Under the pieces are notes generated by a model. That model saw nothing but the letters and a program-made list of their open reading frames with translations, was not told the origin of the DNA and ran no database searches. From Candidatus Peribacteraceae bacterium (GTDB lineage: Bacteria > Patescibacteriota > Gracilibacteria > Peribacterales > Peribacteraceae), in assembly GCA_018061945.1 (NCBI GenBank), contig JAGOTD010000003.1, forward strand, positions 63,498 to 127,497: a stretch of DNA of 64,000 nucleotides, written 5' to 3'. The position numbers and the translations under genes are program-made. This document shows positions 48,501 to 56,290 of this stretch, in pieces. How positions within the stretch are numbered: the stretch's first letter is position 1; each line of letters starts with the position of its first letter.

Positions 48501-49295
48501 TGCTGCTGCATCCGGACAAATCGACCGATACGGACAGCGCTTGCACTTCTCGATGGTCGGCTTTGCCGTAAAATCTTGTTGCTCGATCCCATCGATCACT
48601 TCGCGAATGCTGATCATCGCATCTGTTAAGATTATTTCCGATCGCTTGGTTTGGATTTCGAGTGTCTGATCTTCGCGTAAAAATAGCAAGCTCAAGCTGG
48701 CAACTGGCTCATTCCACAGTGTTTGTGCTGCTTTGGCGTAAATAGACAGCTGCAAATCTTCATCCACATGCTCCTGTTCTCTGGGTGCCGATGATTTGAA
48801 ATCGATAATATGCAATCCATCGGCCGATCGCTCCACTCTATCGAGGCGACCACTTAGCTTGGAAAGAGGGGAATCGGTGTGAATTACTTCCACTGCAAAG
48901 CTTTTTTCAACTCCCACTATTTCGCGTCTGCGCGCTTTCCACCAATCAAAAAAATGTGTGAGCGCTGCTTTGCCTTTGGCAAAGGCAATATTGGCGTCAT
49001 CGACTGTTGGATAAGTATTATTGATAAAGTTCTCGTTCCATAGCTTAAGTAAACTCGGCAAATCGAGTGTGAGTAGCGGCTTTGGTGCTGCTTCCATAAA
49101 CAGTGTCAGCTGATTGATCTCCTCCGGATTCTGTATCTGCATTTCCAGCTCGCCCCAATATTTGAGGGTATTATGCAGGCTGGAACCGTAGCTTTCTGCA
49201 GGGGAAATCGGCCGCGCGATTTTTCGCACATACGCAAATTCGTACTGTTTAGGGCAGCGTTGGTAGGTCGAAAGTTGCGAGTAGGACAGCGGCAT
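48498..49295 (-). CDS. PD-(D/E)XK nuclease with Cas4/AddB-type iron-sulfur cysteines
   Basis: A 265-residue nuclease. LSYSQLSTYQRCPKQYEFAY at the start gives the first cluster Cys; the active site is GRLDRVE and IIDFKSS (residues about 145-170) with a QLSIYAKAA helix; CKRCPYRSICPD at the end gives the other three Cys. This is the layout of Cas4 and the nuclease domains of AddB/RecB. No cas genes or repeats are near, so a role in recombinational repair or nucleic-acid processing is more likely. Confidence 0.85.
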   Translation of the reverse strand: MPLSYSQLSTYQRCPKQYEFAYVRKIARPISPAESYGSSLHNTLKYWGELEMQIQNPEEINQLTLFMEAAPKPLLTLDLPSLLKLWNENFINNTYPTVDDANIAFAKGKAALTHFFDWWKARRREIVGVEKSFAVEVIHTDSPLSKLSGRLDRVERSADGLHIIDFKSSAPREQEHVDEDLQLSIYAKAAQTLWNEPVASLSLLFLREDQTLEIQTKRSEIILTDAMISIREVIDGIEQQDFTAKPTIEKCKRCPYRSICPDAAA

Positions 49296-49315
49296 GTGCT
49301 TCTATTCTACTCCGT

Positions 49316-50788
49316 TTAGGGCTTTGGTGCTGCGGGTGGGGTTGTTGGGATGGAGGCAGCTACAGGTTCCCAATTGCCGCCCTTAAATTCCCACTTTTTT
49401 GTCGGGTTTGTTAAGTCAGTATTAGAGAATTGGGCGAACGCTACGGGAGGAATATTTGAATCCGCAACGAGCATAGTTGGCGTCTCAAGCTTTACGATAT
49501 TTACACCTGGTGAGTCAGCTGCTTTTGCAATGCGCAAAGTAGTTATTCCTGTATGAATTTCTGGCTTCTCAAATAGTTCATCCATTTTTCCGAGCATATC
49601 GGCTGTCATATTCGTCGGTATGCGCATTTCTTTTACTGGTTTCCAGGCAAGTTCCGTTGGCTTACTAGCATCTATCATGCGAAGAGAATCAGCTTTTTTT
49701 ATTGTCGCGAGAACCACTTTCAAGCCGTCTGCTTGAGAACCCGAAATCGCAGCTCCGTCTTTGAACTGGCTGGCATCGACATTGATGTTCCACTTATCAG
49801 CTGCTTTTGTGGCTCCAATTTCATTGCTTGTATTGAGCGTGACGGATCCCAAGTGTGGAATGCTAGACTTCTCCGTTATATCTTTGACAATAGCTGCTTC
49901 CTTGGCCTTTTCTTCCGGTGTGGCGTTCTCCATTCGCTTTGCATTCAAGAATGCGGATGGATTGGCAAAATCAGCAACAGTGATCGTGATTTCCGGCAAA
50001 TTTTTAAACTTCTGACAATCAACAACTAGCTGCGCAGCAGTTTTTTTGAGCGCTTCCGGATTAATTGTTTCCAGTTCTAAGTCCGATACTTTTTCATCGA
50101 AAATAATTTTCGGTTGCTGACCTGGCTTATTGGCTTTCTTGATGAGATTGCTGATGTCGCGGATGACGATTTTCTTTTCTTTGGTGGCGATAAAATTCTT
50201 GGCGTACTCGCCGATAAACGGCACGTCTTTCATCTGCTTGGCGATGAAAATCGTTATTTGATCAACGAAAGTCGAGATAGCCGACATTGGCAGTTTGCTA
50301 ATGACAGACGCCATCATAACGCCTGTGGCATTTTTTGAACTCGTGAGCATTTTTACGACTGCATCTTTACCTTTGCTAAAATTCCTTTCCAAAAAGCTTT
50401 CTGCAGTTGGTATGTCGCTCTCGCTCGCTTCGGGGGCTTTTTTGGCTAGTTCTTGCAAGAACTGTATTCGCGCATTCAGTATTGCGAGATCGCGATCTAC
50501 TTTCTTGTCATGCTCAACATCATCGATGGCATTTTCTGCCTTCTCACCTATTGTTTGCATTGTATCTGTTTTAAGTTTTTGCAGTTCTAGTGCCCAATTT
50601 TTCAATGTCGGCGCATCTATATTTGCCTCACTTTTTTTTGCGATCACTTCTTGGGCAATCTGGCCATGCTCTTCTTCGGTCTTTGCTGCATCAATTCGTT
50701 TGCGTAGCTCATCAAGCGTGAGCGCTTTTGGCGTCTCTGGAGGTGTGGATGGAGGAGATGCTGAGGGGATTTCTGCTGGATTTGTCAT
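49316..50788 (-). CDS. hypothetical protein, long and partly helical
   Basis: A 490-residue protein with no recognised domain. A Pro/Ser/Thr-rich start (1-22) is followed by a charged helical part (about 25-130), a stretch with hydrophobic helices (about 145-200, with FVDQITIFIAKQMKDVPFIG), and a region of alternating strands and helices to the end, which is again Pro-rich. No clear signal peptide. Its neighbours on the strand are a 69-residue protein upstream and the nuclease downstream, each 20-35 bases away, so the three may form an operon. Confidence 0.6.
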   Translation of the reverse strand: MTNPAEIPSASPPSTPPETPKALTLDELRKRIDAAKTEEEHGQIAQEVIAKKSEANIDAPTLKNWALELQKLKTDTMQTIGEKAENAIDDVEHDKKVDRDLAILNARIQFLQELAKKAPEASESDIPTAESFLERNFSKGKDAVVKMLTSSKNATGVMMASVISKLPMSAISTFVDQITIFIAKQMKDVPFIGEYAKNFIATKEKKIVIRDISNLIKKANKPGQQPKIIFDEKVSDLELETINPEALKKTAAQLVVDCQKFKNLPEITITVADFANPSAFLNAKRMENATPEEKAKEAAIVKDITEKSSIPHLGSVTLNTSNEIGATKAADKWNINVDASQFKDGAAISGSQADGLKVVLATIKKADSLRMIDASKPTELAWKPVKEMRIPTNMTADMLGKMDELFEKPEIHTGITTLRIAKAADSPGVNIVKLETPTMLVADSNIPPVAFAQFSNTDLTNPTKKWEFKGGNWEPVAASIPTTPPAAPKP

Positions 50789-50821
50789 ACAAAGAAAGAG
50801 GAAGCGTAGAAGGTGTTAGAA

Positions 50822-51031
50822 TCAGGCAGCAGCGTTCGTTTTCACATAAGTTTCCATTTCACTATTCCATGGCAGAGTGGCTGCACTTGCGAGAATGGCC
50901 GCTAGTTTCTCGCGTTGATCATGAGTCATAGTTGCAAGAGTAGTGAGCCAATGCGTTTTTTCGTCGTCTCTCAGTAATCGAGACACGCGAATCTCTTCTT
51001 CCAGATTGGTGGTGGTATTTGTTTGTGGCAT
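50822..51031 (-). CDS. small hypothetical protein
   Basis: A 69-residue helical protein (NLEEEIRVSRLLRDDEKTHW, then a Leu/Ala-rich helix). Unknown family. The ATG at 51031 has both a TATAAT (51039-51044) seven bases before it and AAGGAGA pressed against the ATG, too close to serve as a normal ribosome-binding site once transcription starts at the A. Probably the first gene of the run with 49316-50788. Confidence 0.6.
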   Translation of the reverse strand: MPQTNTTTNLEEEIRVSRLLRDDEKTHWLTTLATMTHDQREKLAAILASAATLPWNSEMETYVKTNAAA

Positions 51032-51094
51032 TCTCCTTATTATACCGGAAAAAGCCGTTTTTTGGAAGGAGTGGAGCAAGGGGCACGTTTTTGC

Positions 51095-51100
51095 TATACT
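51095..51100 (+). promoter_or_regulatory. extended -10 of the HPF gene
   Basis: TTTTGCTATACT with TATACT at 51095-51100; the ATG is 27 bases on, so this transcript has a short leader without a ribosome-binding site. Confidence 0.6.
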
Positions 51101-51127
51101 AGGGTCTCACTTCCACCCAAAACCACC

Positions 51128-51475
51128 ATGCACGTCGAACATTTTGAAAAAGGTATCCGCTACAGCGATCAGGATCTGATTTTACTCGCCAAAAAGATCG
51201 GCAAACTGGCGACGTATTGCAAGAGACTTAAAGACGAAGGCTCATCTATCCGCGTCGAAGCAGAGCGCGAAGACACAAAAAAGGCTAACGATCGCGTCAA
51301 TGTACAGATTACTGTTCACTTGCCGCAGAAAGTACTGCGCGCCGAGTCGCTGAAGACAGATGCTCTCACCGGCGTTGATCGTTGTATTGATAAGCTTGAG
51401 CCGCAGATCAAGAAATACAAGGAAATGCACACAGGAAAGGGAAAGGTGCAAGCTGCAGGCCGCCGCGCTGAATAG
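51128..51475 (+). CDS. hpf: ribosome hibernation promoting factor-like (S30AE) protein
   Basis: A 115-residue protein with the S30AE/HPF fold order: MHVEHFEKGIRYSDQDLILL, LKDEGSSIRVEAER, NVQITVHLPQKVLRAE and a helix TGVDRCIDKLEPQIKKYKEMH with a basic tail. Short type, lacking the C-terminal dimerisation domain of long HPF. It should bind the 30S subunit in stationary phase. Ends in a bidirectional terminator. Confidence 0.8.
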   Translation: MHVEHFEKGIRYSDQDLILLAKKIGKLATYCKRLKDEGSSIRVEAEREDTKKANDRVNVQITVHLPQKVLRAESLKTDALTGVDRCIDKLEPQIKKYKEMHTGKGKVQAAGRRAE

Positions 51476-51502
51476 GTTTGATGATTATTCATCGATGATA
51501 AT

Positions 51503-51533
51503 AAAAAACCCACTCGCTTGAGTGGGTTTTTTT
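51503..51533. terminator. bidirectional Rho-independent terminator
   Basis: CCCACTC/GAGTGGG with loop GCTT, six A before and seven T after; serves hpf and the opposite-strand L25 gene. Confidence 0.9.
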
Positions 51534-51559
51534 AAAGACAATCAATAAGTAATGTGCGA

Positions 51560-52246
51560 TTATTTCTTGTCCTTCGCGTCTTTTGCATCCTTGGCAGGAG
51601 CAGCACCGGCTGCAGGAGCAGCGGCAGCAGCGGCACCTTCGGCACCTGGAGCAGCAGCACCTTCGACTGGAGCAACCACTTCAGCCACTTCTTCTTTGCG
51701 TGGTTCCTGTACGATAGCGATAACAGTTTCTGGTGTATCCTTTAACTCAACGCCGTGTGGCAGTGTAACCGCACCGGCAAGAATCGTGTTGTTGAATTCT
51801 TTGAGAGAGCTGATATCGACCTGAATATCGTGTGGAAGATCTTTTGGCAAACAAGTGATCGTGAGAGAGGAGTGGATTTTGACGAGGATACCGCCCAATT
51901 CCTTTACCGCGAGAGATTCGCCTGCAAAAACCAACGGCACGTGCGTTGTGACCTTCTTGGCCATATCGACGGCGTACAAATCGACGTGTTCGAATGCACC
52001 GGATACAGGCTCGAATGTGATTGCGTGAATAAGAGACGGCACTTTGTGACCATCGATGTGTACTTCTACCAATGTGCTTTCGCCAGCCTTTCCGTAAACG
52101 GAGCGCAGATCTTTTGTGGAGCACTTAATGCTCGTATTCTGCATCTTGCTGCCGTAAATAACGCCTGGAGTTTCACCTCCTTTGCGCAGCAAATGGGCTT
52201 TGTCTGCAGGTAAACGCTTTGAAACAGTGAGTTGGATAGAGTCCAT
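51560..52246 (-). CDS. rplY: 50S ribosomal protein L25 (CTC form)
   Basis: A 228-residue 5S rRNA-binding protein of the long CTC/TL5 type: N-terminal L25 domain (GGETPGVIYG near residue 25, VEVHIDGHKVPSLIHAITFEPVSGAFEHVDLYAV) and the C-terminal beta domain (VPLVFAGES, DLPHDIQVDISSL). A low-complexity Ala/Gly/Pro-rich tail ending KDAKDAKDKK covers the last 45 residues. Ends at the shared terminator with hpf. Confidence 0.95.
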   Translation of the reverse strand: MDSIQLTVSKRLPADKAHLLRKGGETPGVIYGSKMQNTSIKCSTKDLRSVYGKAGESTLVEVHIDGHKVPSLIHAITFEPVSGAFEHVDLYAVDMAKKVTTHVPLVFAGESLAVKELGGILVKIHSSLTITCLPKDLPHDIQVDISSLKEFNNTILAGAVTLPHGVELKDTPETVIAIVQEPRKEEVAEVVAPVEGAAAPGAEGAAAAAAPAAGAAPAKDAKDAKDKK

Positions 52247-52295
52247 AGTTGAGGTAGATTAGTGATATTTGGCTCTGGGGTCAAGCTGAAGGTGT

Positions 52296-52384
52296 GTTTA
52301 GGTAAGGTATGTAAGGTAGGTATCGTACGTATGGTAGGTAAAAATACGTACCTTACTTACTGTACTTACCATACCTACAATACT
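52296..52384. repeat. GGTAAGTA-family inverted repeat
   Basis: GGTAAGGTATGTAAGGTAGG on the left, TACCTTACTTACTGTACTTA and further on the right. Same family as 13925 and 55739. Confidence 0.8.
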
Positions 52385-52385
52385 T

Positions 52386-53171
52386 TCATGCTTTTCTCCA
52401 CTTCCAAAAATATTTCAGCGCACTTTGCAGATGAATCCGTGTCGTTTTCTTCATCAGCAGCGACAGAATGCCGCCTTCGCTTAAACGTTGCCTGCGATCT
52501 GGCACGCGAATAAACGGCGCGTAGAGAACCGATTTCCCTAGATTTGTGCACCGCCGGCAGAGATCGATATCTTCGAAAAACAAGAAAAAGCGGGGATCGA
52601 ATCCGCCGAGTTCTTCGAAGAGGGATGTTTTCATCAGCAAGCAGGCACCGACCAGCCAATCGACTGTGATCGGCGTGGAGCTGGCCGTATCAATAGACGC
52701 GTTATGTTCGGCATGCCATTTTGTCGATTGTAATCGCTTGGTGATCAAATCTTTCCAGCGCGGAAATGGTCGGGCCGACGGGCGAATCGATCCGTCGGGA
52801 TGCACGAGTGCGGGGCCGACAATACCGGCCTGTGGATGCGCTTTAAGTACGGCGAGCATTTGCGCGAGTGCCTCGGGTGGCAGGGGATTATCTGGATTGA
52901 TAATCAGTAAATACTCACCGGTTGCAAAGCGCTCTCCCATATTATTGCCCTGACCGTAGCCGCAATTGGTGCGACTTTCGATAATTTTGACTGCACGATC
53001 ACTGCGAAATCGAGCGCGCAGCATAGGAGTCGATTCATCATCCGAATGATTGTCGATAATAATAATTTCGAGTGCATCAGCAATGGTCTGATTTTTGAGC
53101 GCCAGCACGCACTTCGCCGTTTCTTGCGGGCTGCGATAGTTTAAGACAAGAGCTGAGATAAGAGTCGGCAC
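52386..53171 (-). CDS. family 2 glycosyltransferase (rhamnosyltransferase-like), GTG start
   Basis: A 261-residue GT2 enzyme: LVLNYRSPQETAKCVLAL at the start, IIIDNHSDDES, GYGQGNNMGERFATGEYLLIINPDNPLPP as the nucleotide-sugar site, then IVGPALVHPDGSIRPSARPFPR and DWLVGACLLMKTSLFEELGGFDPRFFLFFEDIDLCRR in broken form. It adds a sugar to a surface glycan. The start is GTG at 53171, supported by TAGAAT exactly six bases upstream. Near uvrC but on the other strand. Confidence 0.92.
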   Translation of the reverse strand: MPTLISALVLNYRSPQETAKCVLALKNQTIADALEIIIIDNHSDDESTPMLRARFRSDRAVKIIESRTNCGYGQGNNMGERFATGEYLLIINPDNPLPPEALAQMLAVLKAHPQAGIVGPALVHPDGSIRPSARPFPRWKDLITKRLQSTKWHAEHNASIDTASSTPITVDWLVGACLLMKTSLFEELGGFDPRFFLFFEDIDLCRRCTNLGKSVLYAPFIRVPDRRQRLSEGGILSLLMKKTTRIHLQSALKYFWKWRKA

Positions 53172-53183
53172 GCGTTAATTCTA
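53172..53183 (-). promoter_or_regulatory. leaderless -10 element before a GTG start
   Basis: Minus strand TAGAAT (53178-53183), six bases, GTG. Shows that leaderless starts here are not limited to ATG. Confidence 0.6.
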
Positions 53184-53200
53184 TCGTACTTTCTCAGGAG

Positions 53201-53274
53201 AGCGAATTACGAATATCGAATTACGAAGTACGATCATTCGTAATTCGTGCGTCGTACTTCGCAATTCGTTTCCA
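53201..53274. repeat. ACGAATT/AATTCGT inverted repeat
   Basis: CGAATTACGAATATCGAATT on the left and CATTCGTAATTCGTGCGTCG on the right, between the divergent glycosyltransferase and uvrC genes. Confidence 0.8.
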
Positions 53275-53294
53275 TTTTGTTGTACCATACTCCC

Positions 53295-55736
53295 ATGTCG
53301 TCCGACACGAATCCATCACTTCCCACTCTTCGCCGTCGCGTTGCCCAGGCACCGACGGGGCCAGGCGTGTATCGTTGGAAAGACGAAGAGGGAACAGTGA
53401 TGTATGTCGGCAAAGCCAAAAATCTGCGCAACAGACTGCGCAATTATGTGCAAGACGGCACCAAGCGATCGGCGTGGACGGAGATCATGATGCATCAGGC
53501 GCGCGATTTCGATTTAACACTCACCAATACCGATTTAGAGGCACTAATGCTCGAGACGAATCTGATCAAAGAACTGCGACCGAAGTACAACATTATGATG
53601 AAAGATGATAAAAATTATGTGTATTTGCGCATCACGCTACAAGACACGTATCCACGGCTCGAGATTGTTCGTCGGATGGAAAAAGATGGAGCAATGTACT
53701 TTGGTCCCAAAACGAGTGCATTTGAGCTGCGAAAGTCACTTGAATTCCTGCGTACGATTTTTCCGTTTCGTACCTGCAAAATGCGGATAGATATCGAAAA
53801 TGACAAGATACAAGGTACAAATGACAAAAAATTCGAAGATCAAAGAATCAAATCCGAAACAGAAAACGAAAAACGAATCAACGAAAAACGAACAAACGTT
53901 GCACTCGACGTTACGTGTATCGATCGCGATCGTCCAACACCGTGTCTGGATCATCATATCAAGCAATGCAGTGCGCCGTGTATTGGGCTGGTGACGCCGG
54001 AGCAATATAGGAGAGATTCGATTGATGGGGTGATTGCGTTCTTTCAGGGTAAGTACGAGGAGATTGAAAAATTGATCACAGCCCAAATGCAGGAAGCTGC
54101 GGCTAGCAAAAAATTTGAACGCGCAGCCAAGTTGCGCGATAACTTACGGTATCTGCAGTCGATGCAAGAAAAGCAATTGGTGTCCGATATGTCGCGAGCG
54201 AATACCGATATTATTGGCACTGCCGTGTTGTCCGGTCACGCCTATGTTGTGATTTTGCAAGAGCGCGATGGCAAAATGATCAGCGAAGAAAGTTTTTCAC
54301 TCAAAGGCCACGCGGAGTCGGCAGCCGAAGTATTGAGCCAGTTTATTCCGCAGTACTATAACGACGCCGCCGATTTGCCGGATACTGTGATCACGGGCGA
54401 AGAGCCGCAGCAGCGCGAGGCGATAGAGGAGTGGCTCTCGAACCTGCATGGGAAAAAAGTGACATTGCATGTGCCCGAACGCGGGAAGAAATCGAAACTG
54501 CTCATCCTCGCCGAAAAGAACGCCGACTGGAAAGCCAAACAAAGTGAGGCCAAATGGGAATCGCAACAACGTCAGAGCGAAGGCGCGATTGCCGAACTCC
54601 AGCGATTGCTTGAGCTGCCCACACTCCCGCAGCGCATCGAGTGCTACGATATTTCGCACCTTGGCGGCACCGAAACAGTAGGGAGTATGGTCGTGTTTAT
54701 CGGTGGCAAACCGAAGCGCGAACATTACCGTTCGTTCAATATCAAAACGCTCAAAGCGGGAAAGATTGACGATTACAAATCGCTACAAGAAGTGTTGTCG
54801 CGACGCCTGCGATACTTGTCGGCGGATCGCAAGAAGGAAGAAGTGCAGTGGAAGGAAAAAGGTTTTCAGTTTGGTAAAGGTCGTAAAGATGAGCAGGAGA
54901 AGATTCGCTCACTCATTATCGAAAACCAGCAACCGATTGCCGATGGCGATCTTCCGTGCAAAGAATTTTTACTGGCACGCAAAGACGAGCAGATTCTTGC
55001 GTTCGCCTGTCTCGCCAAACTCGATGGTGTGCTGGAGCTTAAATACTTGTGGGCTCAAGGCTCACAAGAGTCGCAAGAATTGTTGCGCTTCGTTCTGCGC
55101 AAACTCCTCCAATCTCTCAAGAAGGCAAAAGTCTATGCTGTTATTGATCCCATCCAAGAATCGCAGTATGGCGAGATGGGTTTTCGCTACGTCGTGAAGC
55201 CGCCGACGGCCATCGAAACATTGTATGGAGCTGTCTTGCAGGGTAGCCCGGAAGATCCGGATCGCAAAATCGTTGTGGTGTATGACACGAAAGATAATAA
55301 AATTGATGAGTCGTTTACCTCAACACCTGATCTTATCCTGATTGATGGTGGCAAAGGGCAGTTGAGTTCTGTCATGGAAGTGGCGCAGAAAATGAATATC
55401 ACGATTCCTATTGCTTCACTGGCAAAACGCGAAGAGGAAATCTATCTGCCAAATAATCCGATTCCAGTCGATATTCCCAAGCAGTCGCAGGCACAATTTA
55501 TGTTGCAGCGTCTACGCGACGAAGCGCATCGGTTCGCCAATTACAAGCGCGAAGGTCGTGGCAAGCGTACGTTGTTTACTTCCGCGCTCGACGAAATTCC
55601 GGGAGTAGGGGAATCGACGCGCATCGAGCTTGTTAAAACTTTTGGCAGTGTGGAAGGAGTGCGATCAGCGAGTGATGAAGAGTTGTTGCGAGTAGTGACA
55701 GCGGCGCAGTTGGAGGGGATACGCGGAGCACTCTGA
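53295..55736 (+). CDS. uvrC: excinuclease ABC subunit C, enlarged
   Basis: An 813-residue nuclease for the dual incision of nucleotide excision repair; usual length is near 600. GIY-YIG domain residues about 20-100 (GVYRWKDEEG, MYVGKAKNLRNRL), Cys-rich part with PCLDHHIKQCSAPC, UVR motif about 255-290, RNase H-like domain split into about 375-510 (IECYDISHLGGTE) and 676-745 (DLILIDGGKGQL), and a helix-hairpin-helix at the end. Two insertions: residues about 166-206 are a charged low-complexity stretch encoded by an intergenic repeat, and about 512-672 hold a GNAT-like domain. TACCAT lies six bases before the ATG. Confidence 0.95.
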   Translation: MSSDTNPSLPTLRRRVAQAPTGPGVYRWKDEEGTVMYVGKAKNLRNRLRNYVQDGTKRSAWTEIMMHQARDFDLTLTNTDLEALMLETNLIKELRPKYNIMMKDDKNYVYLRITLQDTYPRLEIVRRMEKDGAMYFGPKTSAFELRKSLEFLRTIFPFRTCKMRIDIENDKIQGTNDKKFEDQRIKSETENEKRINEKRTNVALDVTCIDRDRPTPCLDHHIKQCSAPCIGLVTPEQYRRDSIDGVIAFFQGKYEEIEKLITAQMQEAAASKKFERAAKLRDNLRYLQSMQEKQLVSDMSRANTDIIGTAVLSGHAYVVILQERDGKMISEESFSLKGHAESAAEVLSQFIPQYYNDAADLPDTVITGEEPQQREAIEEWLSNLHGKKVTLHVPERGKKSKLLILAEKNADWKAKQSEAKWESQQRQSEGAIAELQRLLELPTLPQRIECYDISHLGGTETVGSMVVFIGGKPKREHYRSFNIKTLKAGKIDDYKSLQEVLSRRLRYLSADRKKEEVQWKEKGFQFGKGRKDEQEKIRSLIIENQQPIADGDLPCKEFLLARKDEQILAFACLAKLDGVLELKYLWAQGSQESQELLRFVLRKLLQSLKKAKVYAVIDPIQESQYGEMGFRYVVKPPTAIETLYGAVLQGSPEDPDRKIVVVYDTKDNKIDESFTSTPDLILIDGGKGQLSSVMEVAQKMNITIPIASLAKREEEIYLPNNPIPVDIPKQSQAQFMLQRLRDEAHRFANYKREGRGKRTLFTSALDEIPGVGESTRIELVKTFGSVEGVRSASDEELLRVVTAAQLEGIRGAL
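53790..53912 (+). repeat. intergenic repeat inserted in frame in uvrC
   Basis: AATTCGAAGATCAAAGAATC plus AAAT (53830-53853) matches the reverse complement of 14722-14745 at 22 of 24 bases and the repeat at 25681-25720. Flanked by further low-complexity words. Encodes about 40 charged residues absent from ordinary UvrC. Confidence 0.75.
54951..55206 (+). other. GNAT-like domain inside UvrC
   Basis: Residues about 553-637: FLLARKDEQILAFACLAKL, VLELKYLWAQGSQESQELL, then an Ala/Lys helix, VYAVIDPIQESQYGEMGFRYV. The order (two strands, strand-loop with motif A-like turn, helix, strand, then Y-E-x-x-GF) is that of N-acetyltransferases, although the acetyl-CoA loop QGSQES is not canonical. Confidence 0.5.
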
Positions 55737-55738
55737 CG

Positions 55739-55842
55739 ATGTAAGGTAGGTAAAGTACGTATGGTAGGTAAGGTAAGTACTATGGATATTAAATTTACCT
55801 ACTATACCTACCTTACTTACACTACCTACCGTACCTATTTTT
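55739..55842. repeat. GGTAAGTA-family inverted repeat
   Basis: GTAAGGTAGGTAAAGTACGT left, ATACCTACCTTACTTACACT right, followed by a T run; can pair over about 35 bases and may end the uvrC transcript. Confidence 0.8.
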
Positions 55843-55864
55843 TGTGCTTCCACCCTATTTCTGC

Positions 55865-55870
55865 TATACT
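55865..55870 (+). promoter_or_regulatory. extended -10 of the YtxH-like gene
   Basis: TTCTGCTATACT with TATACT at 55865-55870; leader of about 27 bases without ribosome-binding site. Confidence 0.6.
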
Positions 55871-55903
55871 TCTGCCACTCTCTTTTCTTTCCCAACTCAC
55901 ACT

Positions 55904-56245
55904 ATGAAAAAACTTTCTCTTCTCCTCGGCTCCATTGGTGGCGCTATGGCTGGTTATGTCCTCACAAACAAGAAGCTACGACAAGAATTGACAGGTGCAA
56001 AAGATGCAGAAGCTGCAGCAAAAATTCTTGGTAAGCATTTGGCTGCCGACGGCAAAGAAGTTGCTAAGGAAATGAAGCAGTTTGCTCACGAGCACGATCT
56101 CGATAAAAAGGTTGCCGACGGCAAAAAATACGTAAAGGATTACTACACCAAGTCCAGCAAGGAAGTAAAAAAGATGCTTTCAAGCGGCATGAAAGAGGCA
56201 AAGAAAGTCGTCACCAAGGCCAAGAAGAAAGTCGGCGTAAAATAA
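55904..56245 (+). CDS. YtxH-like small membrane-anchored protein
   Basis: A 113-residue protein: N-terminal hydrophobic Gly-rich helix (LSLLLGSIGGAMAGYVLTNK) and a long Lys/Ala-rich amphipathic helix to the end, the composition of YtxH/gas-vesicle-like general stress proteins. It may bind DNA, membrane or partner proteins through its basic tail; function unknown. Ends at a strong terminator. Confidence 0.65.
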   Translation: MKKLSLLLGSIGGAMAGYVLTNKKLRQELTGAKDAEAAAKILGKHLAADGKEVAKEMKQFAHEHDLDKKVADGKKYVKDYYTKSSKEVKKMLSSGMKEAKKVVTKAKKKVGVK

Positions 56246-56265
56246 TATCGGATTTTCAAAGAAAG

Positions 56266-56290
56266 CCCGTCAGAAATGGCGGGTTTTTTT
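56266..56290. terminator. terminator after the YtxH-like gene
   Basis: CCCGTC/GGCGGG (one G-T pair) with loop AGAAAT, then seven T. An A-rich flank on the left may let it serve the opposite-strand gene. Confidence 0.8.

Noticed and set aside
48498..49295. Cas4-like nuclease as a sign of a CRISPR-Cas locus
   Set aside because: No cas1, cas2, effector genes or repeat-spacer array nearby; the AddB/RecB-type nuclease family has the same layout.
50822..51031. AAGGAGA before the ATG as a working ribosome-binding site
   Set aside because: It abuts the ATG directly and TATAAT lies seven bases upstream, so most of it would not be in the transcript at a usable distance.
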